Assembly (NCBI GenBank): GCA_038496445.1
Contig: JALMLS010000423.1
Span: forward strand, 124,001 to 188,000
Source: Trichosphaerium sp. ATCC 40318
Lineage: Eukaryota > Discosea > Flabellinia > Trichosidae
Reading direction: 5' to 3'
Length of the DNA: 64,000 bases
In this document: in pieces, positions 57,152 through 64,000 of the stretch
How positions within the stretch are numbered: position 1 is the first letter of the stretch
How the letters are laid out: every line of letters begins with the position of its first letter
Translations under genes and position numbers: made by a program
The notes under the pieces: model-generated
Told to the model about the DNA's origin: nothing
The model's database searches: none
Seen by the model: only the letters and a program-made list of their open reading frames with translations

Positions 57152-60100
57152 TTACTGAGGACCTTCATAACGTCCTAGTTCTTTGAGCCTATTTACTCTT
57201 CTCAAGAACATTTCTTCAGGTATTATCTTTATACCCCATGAAGCTGCTTTGGTAAGCTTTGAGCTTCTACCACCAGTATCACCAACTATCAAATGGCTTA
57301 CATCTCGGGTTATTGAGTCCTTAACTTCTCCACCCAAATCCTTTACAATCTGATGTGCTAGCCCTAAACCAAGATATTAATTATACAACAAAAGAGAGAA
57401 TAGAAATACGATAATTTACTTTTTTAGAAAAGCGGTGTGGCCGTATGTGATTGTCAAAAAAGAAAAATTACGAGAAAAAGGAGAAATAGCTCAGGGAGGA
57501 GTTGAACCTCCGTCTACTCTTCATGAGAGAGTCGTGCTAGACCGTTACACCACAGAGCTTTGAGATGTTAACAATGCGCTATAGCGTCACGAGCGACCAA
57601 AAAGAAGACAATAGCGTGACAATGAGCGCAGTTCAAACCAAAAAAAAAAAAGGTTTCAATGAAAAGAATGTCAAGAATGTTTTTCCAAGTGCTTGTTTAA
57701 TTACCTCTAGTAAAACCGGCTAGTTTTCCAGTGAATACAATTAAATATCCTCGAAGTAAAGGTGGTGCTACTATATCACTTTGTACAGGCGCAGCCTAAA
57801 GTTAAAAATAAGTCAAAAAAAAATAGACGGTTTCTCAATGTTTTATCAAAACTGGGGACGTACACGTTCTAGTTGCATGCCAATAACTTTAAGACTATCA
57901 AAAAGTGCTATGTTCTTTTTATTTCTAAAGTAATCGTATATAGACAAAGCAACTTTTTCTCCAACACCTACCACAAAGACATTAACGTTCTGCAAAAAAG
58001 TGTTCTGGTTTTTTTCTGAAAAACAGTTTTTGCATCTCAACGACAAATTGTATCTAGTACGAGAAGAAGATATGTACCTTCGATTGATTTAAGAGATTTT
58101 AAAGAAGCGCTTCTGATCATCTCAATTGAAGAGAATCTATCACAAAGAAGACTTGCTATAAACAAAAGGTTAAAAAAACGTGAACATAAACAAAAATAGA
58201 CCAAAATCGTAATCGCTTTTTTTTTCCTTTCTCAATTATCAGAAGCATATTCTAGGTCGTACCTGTGCCTTTTCCTACGTGTCTTATACCTACACCAAAT
58301 AGAATTTGTTCATATGATGCATTCTTGATTCTATCATCAATAGAAGATAAAATAGCCTGAACTCTTCTTGCACCCCAACCTTCTCTCATTTCAAGGAACT
58401 CTTTGTGCTTCTTTAAGTTCAAAATATCAGGAAAATCTAAACAAGAGAAACATTAGTACTCACTAGGGAGCAATGTAATTGAACAAGGATTGCATCTTAA
58501 GAAGCAACAATACTAAAAAAAATATGCAGGCAAAAAATTTACCTTCAATCAGCCCGAAGCTAATAAGATCTGCAATCGTAGAATTACCCATACCAGCAAT
58601 GTCAAGACACTGCTTTGAGCAAAAGAAAGCAAGCTTTGGCTCAAGTTGTAATGGACAATCACGTAATGTACCTGGAGAATGTATAAATAAAGCACAAAGA
58701 ATCTTTAACATTGAAAAAAAGACCCAAAAAGCACTAAATTCGACACCGTACAATAGTGGTCAGCTTGATCTGGTGATGATTCAAGCCTGGATCCGACTTC
58801 ACAAGGGCAGTTTTTCCAGTCAAGTTTTGGCGGAGATATATTGGAAGGTTCCTCTAAACGAAGTAAGCACAAAAAACAACGTTTCAATCAAAATCAGAAA
58901 TGTGCTTCACACGAGTCTGAGTATTTTTAACTCGCGCTCTTGTTATAGAAGAAAATAAATTAGCTTACCCCTGCATTTTACAACATTTGGAATAACGTCT
59001 GCACTCTTTTCAATTGTTATCCAATCACCAACTCTGATTTTCTTGGATTTAATAAAATCACTGTTGAAAAGAGTTGCGCGAGCAATCTTGCTGCCTAATG
59101 TAATTTCATAAATAAAATCTAACTTCCAAAATACAATGTATAATACCTGCAAGATCCACAGGATCAAAATCAGCAACAGGTGTAATCTTACCAGTGCGTC
59201 CTACCTCAAGAAATATTCAACACAGGCGCGGCAAAAATGGTAAAAACGGTGCATACTGTAAGCTCGATATTACGTAGTATAGTTTCCTTCTGAGCTGCTT
59301 TGAATTTGTACGCTATTGCCCAACGTGGTGAGTGCGCTCTGGCACCTAACAAGACAACGTGAGCGTTGCAATCACAGCAAAATAATCAAAAAGGAAGCTC
59401 CCCCTCCGGGAATCGAACCCGGGTCTGTCGCGTGACAGGCGACGATGATAGCCACTACACCAAGGGGGATGCGTTGTTGCTGAAAAGAGCTCACTGCAGC
59501 AACCGATTCAGAAAAATTGATAGGTGTGCACACCTAAGCAAGCAGTGCAAACGTGATGTTTACGACAGAACCAAAAATGCATACCAAGTCGATTTTGTTG
59601 TTTGATATCATTAACTTTGAAAACAATGCCGTCTATTTCAAAATCAAAGCTGTTGCGCCTCTCTTCAAATTTGGTAGCAATAGAAGTTACTTGCTTCAGA
59701 TTAGCACATTCTACAGCCTCTTTATCAGCCGTTAATCCCAGTTTGCGTATTAAATCGAGACCTTCCACTTGTGTTGCTACAGAAAAATTGTTACATACAA
59801 CGATAATTCGCATGTCAGCTTATCATGATAAATTATACAATGGCAAACGTACTAATTGGTTGTCCTGACCAATTGTGAAGCGAATAGCCCATGAACAAAA
59901 GTGATTTGGCTGGTTGGGTATCTGAGGAACTATAATCATCTAGCGTACTTATAAGAAACTACGAAAACATTCGAATCCACAAGTGCTCAAAACTTTTAAA
60001 TAGAAACGCACGTGCCAAGGTGTATGCGTTTCATCATGCCGCTGGCCAAGTTGCGAGGGTTAGCGTATTGCTTATTTTCTGGTAACTCAGCGTTTATGCG

Positions 60101-61121
60101 CTCAAACTCCTTTTTAGGTAAAACAATTTCTCCTCTAATCTCCACTGAAACTGGTTTGCCGTCTACATAGTGTTAATCAGAAGTAACGTGCAACAACAAA
60201 AACAATGCAAAAGATATGGTCTCCCCCTCCGGGAATCGAACCCGGGTCTGTCGCGTGACAGGCGACGATGATAGCCACTACACCAAGGGGGATACATTGT
60301 GGGGGTTAATCCCAAATGTCAGGAACCGATTTGAAAAATTTTAATCAAAAGAACATAAGCTTATGTAATGTTGTTCATACCATACTCCAGCGTCTCTGGT
60401 AAATTACTAACATAACCTTGACAAGTTTTTGTTATATCTTCGCCTTCAGTGCCATCTCCTCGAGACGCAGCTTGATAAAACTGACCGTCTTTATACACAA
60501 TACTGCACGCGATACCATCAAACTTTAACTCTGCTACGTATTTGTACTTGTTCTTATAATCAAGTCAGTCATTGTTGAAACATTAGTGAGTACCCGTCCA
60601 AGCGCCTTTGCAATGCGTTCATCGAACTCTTTGAGTTCTTTTGCGTTGTAGGTGTTCGATAGTGACAACATCTTCTCACTGTGCTTTATTTTCTTTGCGC
60701 TCTCTCCAACAGCCAATCCGACGCTTGCTGTCGGCGATTCAGGTAATTTAAATTGGTATCTTTGATGGCGTTAAAATTTTTTGATAGAAGCTGAAAAACT
60801 ACGTGCTTGGTCTCCAGTTCTACTAGTTTCGCGTTTAACGTATCATACTCATAATCTGAAATCTCAGGGCGCGATTCGTTAAAATACAGATTTCTATGCC
60901 TATATTTCATTAGCGTACGTACGTACTTGGTGGTTTTGCAAAAACAAACGGTACCTGTTGAGTTCGTGCGTGAGGTCTGTTATTTCTTTGGCTACCTTGC
61001 TTGGTAGTGCGCGTTTTGCATAAAATCGCCGAGTTTTGCCAGGCTTGGTACATTGTTTGGTACTGCGTTGCGTCGTGCGCCAGTACGATCGTGCCACGTT
61101 AGCTCTAGAAAGCGCCAACAT
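57152..61121 (-). CDS. NAD+-dependent DNA ligase (LigA type), organelle-targeted
   Basis: Seventeen exons by hand, ATG 61121 to stop 57152. The leader is basic and free of acids ([20 protein letters not shown], later TRRFYAKR), as for mitochondrial import. LigA landmarks in order: [13 protein letters not shown] (Ia domain), [25 protein letters not shown], the adenylation motif ELKFDG with its lysine (about 60520), [86 protein letters not shown], a zinc-finger region (NCPC...[11 protein letters not shown]), helix-hairpin-helix [11 protein letters not shown] and EGVGEKVA, then a C-terminal BRCT domain ([29 protein letters not shown]). It seals nicks using NAD+. Two introns have GC donors (60806, 60015). 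Three introns contain tRNA genes. Confidence 0.92.
57487..57559 (-). tRNA. tRNA-Met (CAT), inside a ligase intron
   Basis: On the minus strand a 73-nt cloverleaf: acceptor AGCTCTG/CTGAGCT (one T-T mismatch), anticodon stem ACTCT/AGAGT with loop CTCATGA (anticodon CAT), T arm GGAGG-TTCAACT-CCTCC. No tRNA intron. It lies in the last intron of the ligase gene (57364-57704), same strand. Confidence 0.85.
59398..59469 (-). tRNA. tRNA-Asp (GTC), inside a ligase intron
   Basis: 72-nt cloverleaf on the minus strand: acceptor TCCCCCT/AGGGGGA with discriminator G, anticodon loop CTGTCAC (GTC), T arm CCGGG-TTCGATT-CCCGG. It sits in the ligase intron 59346 to about 59587, in the same orientation as the host gene. 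Identical to the copy at 60221. Confidence 0.93.
60221..60292 (-). tRNA. tRNA-Asp (GTC), second identical copy in another ligase intron
   Basis: Same 72-nt sequence as 59398-59469, in the intron 60163 to about 60381 that follows the catalytic-lysine exon. Flanking sequences differ from the other copy, so only the tRNA itself was copied or kept identical. Confidence 0.93.
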
Positions 61122-61206
61122 ACCACACCGCTTGGCAACAAACGACAATGCGTTTTAGTTTCCTTAAGTTAGAATTTCTATATCTTCGCCCTGTAAGGAG
61201 CATAGA
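61122..61206. promoter_or_regulatory. 85-bp divergent promoter between ligase and RhoGEF-pseudokinase genes
   Basis: The two start codons face outward only 85 bp apart, so the promoters must be shared or overlapping. No recognised motif within it. Confidence 0.5.
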
Positions 61207-64000
61207 ATGATACCTGCTGCATTGCGAGCAGTATCATTGGTTAGCTCGTTGTGGCAAGAAGAGGAGCATGTGTTAAAACATCAAGATGTTCTACAGGCTG
61301 CGTCTGTGGAAGAGATTGAGTATGCTACGTTACTAGGGCAAACAAAAGTACACCGTGTCTATTTTCAAGCATCGTTAACAGGCGTAGAGAGCTATGAATA
61401 AGGTCGAAAGCGTTTGCCGTATAGCTCAGAGCGACAAAGAAGTATTATTTGCTTGGATTGGTACGCTTTGTCTTTTAAGCAAACATGCTAATTTGACTAT
61501 TTACGCCCAGATACCTTGGAAGCATTTCACAGATCATTTTCTGCTTCTTTAGCAACGGTTTGTAAAAAAAACCGTATAGAAGACCAAATACATGACCTTT
61601 CAACTTTATTTACGTCTCATGTACGTTGTACACAGTAATTCTAATTATCCGCTCCCATAACAACCAATATATAAAAACCCTTAAACATGCGGTCTGCAGC
61701 GCGTTTTATTGACTTTAACGCAAGGAGTCGGATTTTAAAGTGTACGTAAAGTATGTAAGTAGCTACGACAAGAAAGTGGCCATGTGCGATCAATTAGAAG
61801 CGAATAATGATTTATTCGAGCAGTTTTTAATGGCACGTGAGAACAACCTATTTCCTTTTTTATTTTTTAGGCAGTTTTTCGGTTTTTTGGATCTTTTTTT
61901 ATGTTAGGTTGTACACATTTACTAACAGTTTTACGAAGGAGTTCTCTGAGCAATCAGGTGGTTTTAGTCTTCGAGATGCATTATTGAGGCCACTACAAAG
62001 ATTTGCAGAGTACATTGTGTTGTTGAAGGTAGACAACGAAAAAAACCGTGTTTGGATGTTTTTATTCTAATGTTGTTGTTTGTTTAGGACTTAACGAGTT
62101 GTGAAGATGTTTCAAAAGAACTTGCATCCAGTTTACAAGAGGTATGTGGTTAAATAAGTCAGTTAAAAAACATTAACGTTATTTTTTTTCAATTTTAAAA
62201 GGCATGCTCAATCTTCACTACTATATCCTATCACACGAATAATGAAATGGCTATAGTATCTGAATCTACTCTCACTATTGAGAGAAAAAGAATTTCAGCA
62301 CGACATGGTGTTGTCAAGGTATTTATTAACAGAAATGTCCAACCGTTTTTTGTAACTGTTTTTTTCTATGGCAGATATTTGATTCAAAAAAGAAAGTTAT
62401 GGTACCAGTCGATTTTTCAAATGTAATAGTAGCAGAAAAGATGGTGGGTTTATCTACAAAAATTGCAGGTAAGCTTGATGCTATAAAGGATCTTGAGGTT
62501 TTCACGGTCACATAAAAAATTGTTCACAAGTCGTTAATTTTTTTTAGATTTTTATGCTTGTCATGTCAGTGGTATCAAGTTTTTGATGAAACAATTTGAT
62601 TTGAAACCTGAATCTCTCGAATTTTGGAGAAAAGAAGTTGCTATTTTAAATAATCTACCACACCACGCTAATATAATTCGGTACAACAATCAAAATCTTT
62701 TTTATTTTTTTACCAGTGAAAACCGAAAGTTGTTTTTTGTTAGAAAACATTGTCACGTGAACTGTTCACACCAAACTTTTAAAAAACGTCCGTGAACACT
62801 TATAACAAAGGTGATAGAGCCTGTTTTTTTGTTTTATTTGAACGTACAGTGACACTTTGCTTGTATTTTTTAACCAAGCATTTGTAGTAATAGAGTAATT
62901 ACTCAGTTTTGTTGTAGATATGTCTATAGCTCCGAGAAAGGTCAGCAAGTTCGTATCTTCTTGGGTTACTATTCAACAACACTACGCGCCATTTTTGATG
63001 ATAGAAGGGTATGTTTGTAATGATCCTGGGGTGAAACGACATTATATGAACGAAATTCTATTTTTTTCGAATTAACTTTGTTTGTGCTAAATATTACCCT
63101 TGTAGCGGCGAAATGTTCCTTTTACACTTGATGAGATTATTATTTTACTCAAAAATATTCTACGTGGTCTACAATTTTTACATACCTATGATATAGTCTA
63201 CAGGAACCTAAGTATTGACAACGTACGTAGTATTTTTTGTTTTGTGGGTTTTTTTAATGTTTTTTGTATCTACTCGAAAAGTTGTGTATTTTGGTTTAAA
63301 TGTCCGCTGTCAACTGATTACACGCTTTTAGTTATTTGTTGAGAATAATTCTTTGGGTGCTATTGCGACTTGCGTGTTGGGTAATTTAGACTACGCTAAA
63401 CCAATTACAGCCAATATCAAGGCCAAAACCAATATTGGCAAGCCGTGTACGTAATATCGATCGTTGACGTTCAGAAAAAATTGTTCTGATCAAATTCTTA
63501 GCCTACTCTGCTCCAGAAGTACTTGGATCAAAAAACAGAGATAATTACTCATTTTATGCTGACAGTAAGTCCATCAACTTTTTTGCTTGTTAATAAACCA
63601 ACCGGACTGTGTTATTAACACAAGTACACCGAAGACTCGTCTCCTCTAACTTTTGTTAAGTTTGGTCTTTGGGAATGGTTATATACGCTCTAATTAGCTT
63701 AAAAATACCTTATGAATCAAGATCATACAATATACTACCAGAACTTGAAGCTGGACGAACACCACAGCTACCAAAAGGTAATTAACCATCAAGATGAGAC
63801 TTTTATACATAAGAGAACTAAAACATTGTTAGATTTGCCTAAAGAGAAAAAATTCTTGGCGGAACTCTATCGACAATGTACAAATTTTGTTCCTCAGGTA
63901 TGTCACCCTTGATGTTGGTTGCAATACCACATATGTCTGTTCATAACACATACTGATTTATTGAAGGAACGGCCGTCTATAGAAACGCTACAAAAGGCAT
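61207..64000 (+). CDS. RhoGEF (DH-PH) fused to a protein-kinase-like domain (3' end outside window)
   Basis: From ATG 61207 (MIPAALRAVSLVSSLWQEEE). DH domain: DTLEAFHRSFSASLATVC (about 61509-61610), YVKYVSSYDKKVAMCDQLEA (about 61742), SLRDALLRPLQRFAEYIVLL (about 61965-62025). PH-like part: IFTTISYHTNNEMAIVSEST and KRISARHGVVKIFDSKKKV (about 62211-62420). Kinase-like part: GIKFLMKQF (VAIK-type Lys, 62570-62600), EVAILNNLPHHANIIRY, FLHTYDIVYRNLSIDN (about 63176-63217), VLGNLDYAK and YSAPEVLGS (about 63505-63530), then ERPSIETLQKA at the edge. The HRD catalytic Asp is replaced by Asn (YRN), the DFG position reads GNLD, and no glycine-rich loop is evident, so it should be a pseudokinase. One intron has a GC donor at 61833. 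It probably activates a Rho GTPase. Confidence 0.82.

Noticed and set aside
57152-61121. Bacterial contamination as the source of the NAD+ ligase
   Set aside because: The gene is split by sixteen spliceosomal-type introns, contains eukaryotic-style tRNA genes and is flanked by clearly eukaryotic genes.

Overview
This window is nuclear DNA of an AT-rich, intron-dense unicellular eukaryote. Most genes are broken into many short exons by introns of roughly 40-350 nt with GT (often GTACGT) or GC donors. There are eukaryotic tRNA genes, and the gene content is typically eukaryotic: profilin, GOT1, two RhoGEF/PH multidomain proteins, class C GPCRs with a periplasmic-binding-type ectodomain, GH38 mannosidase, GT23-type fucosyltransferase, triple-RRM protein and P450. 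The GPCR/RhoGEF repertoire would suit an amoebozoan or a unicellular relative of animals/fungi, but I cannot name the organism. All splice models were made by eye from frame, GT/GC..AG borders and remembered family motifs.

Layout. 0-5.7 kb: a converging pair of F-box/LRR sequences (one a fragment), a RING gene and a secreted-protein gene with a broken copy of its first exon. 5.9-14.1 kb: a long minus-strand RhoGEF-PH-kelch gene, divergent from GOT1, then a Lys-rich SPKK-type protein gene. 14.3-20 kb: an intronless F-box/LRR gene and a membrane-anchored GH38 mannosidase. 20.4-25.2 kb (minus): Kazal-like secreted protein, P450, membrane-anchored CDKN3-like phosphatase. 25.6-29.8 kb (minus): triple-RRM protein with a Tyr/Asn/Gly/Gln-rich tail, and a stand-alone Rieske protein. 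30.7 kb: profilin. 32.3-37.8 kb: an unknown minus-strand gene with an internally duplicated domain, head-to-head with an HDHD5-like HAD hydrolase. 37.9-42.8 kb: a block of three intronless genes (acidic F-box-like, F-box/LRR, F-box-like/MORN). 43.7-45.4 kb: AlkB-like dioxygenase and a second Kazal-like gene. 45.6-56.4 kb: a large inverted duplication of a class C GPCR gene flanking a fucosyltransferase gene; one GPCR copy is frameshifted. 57.2-61.1 kb (minus): a 17-exon NAD+-dependent (bacterial-type) DNA ligase gene with a mitochondrial-type leader and three tRNA genes inside its introns. 61.2 kb to the edge: a RhoGEF-PH-pseudokinase gene that runs off the window.

The most unusual signals are: (1) a recurring class of GC-AG introns whose donor is GCACGTG, seen in at least five unrelated genes and confirmed by protein frame, together with a strong excess of CACGTG over the whole window; (2) the NAD+ ligase with nested tRNAs; (3) the intronless, internally homogenised F-box/LRR/MORN family in an otherwise intron-rich region; (4) the GPCR palindrome with a fresh frameshift; and (5) the RhoGEF-pseudokinase fusion.
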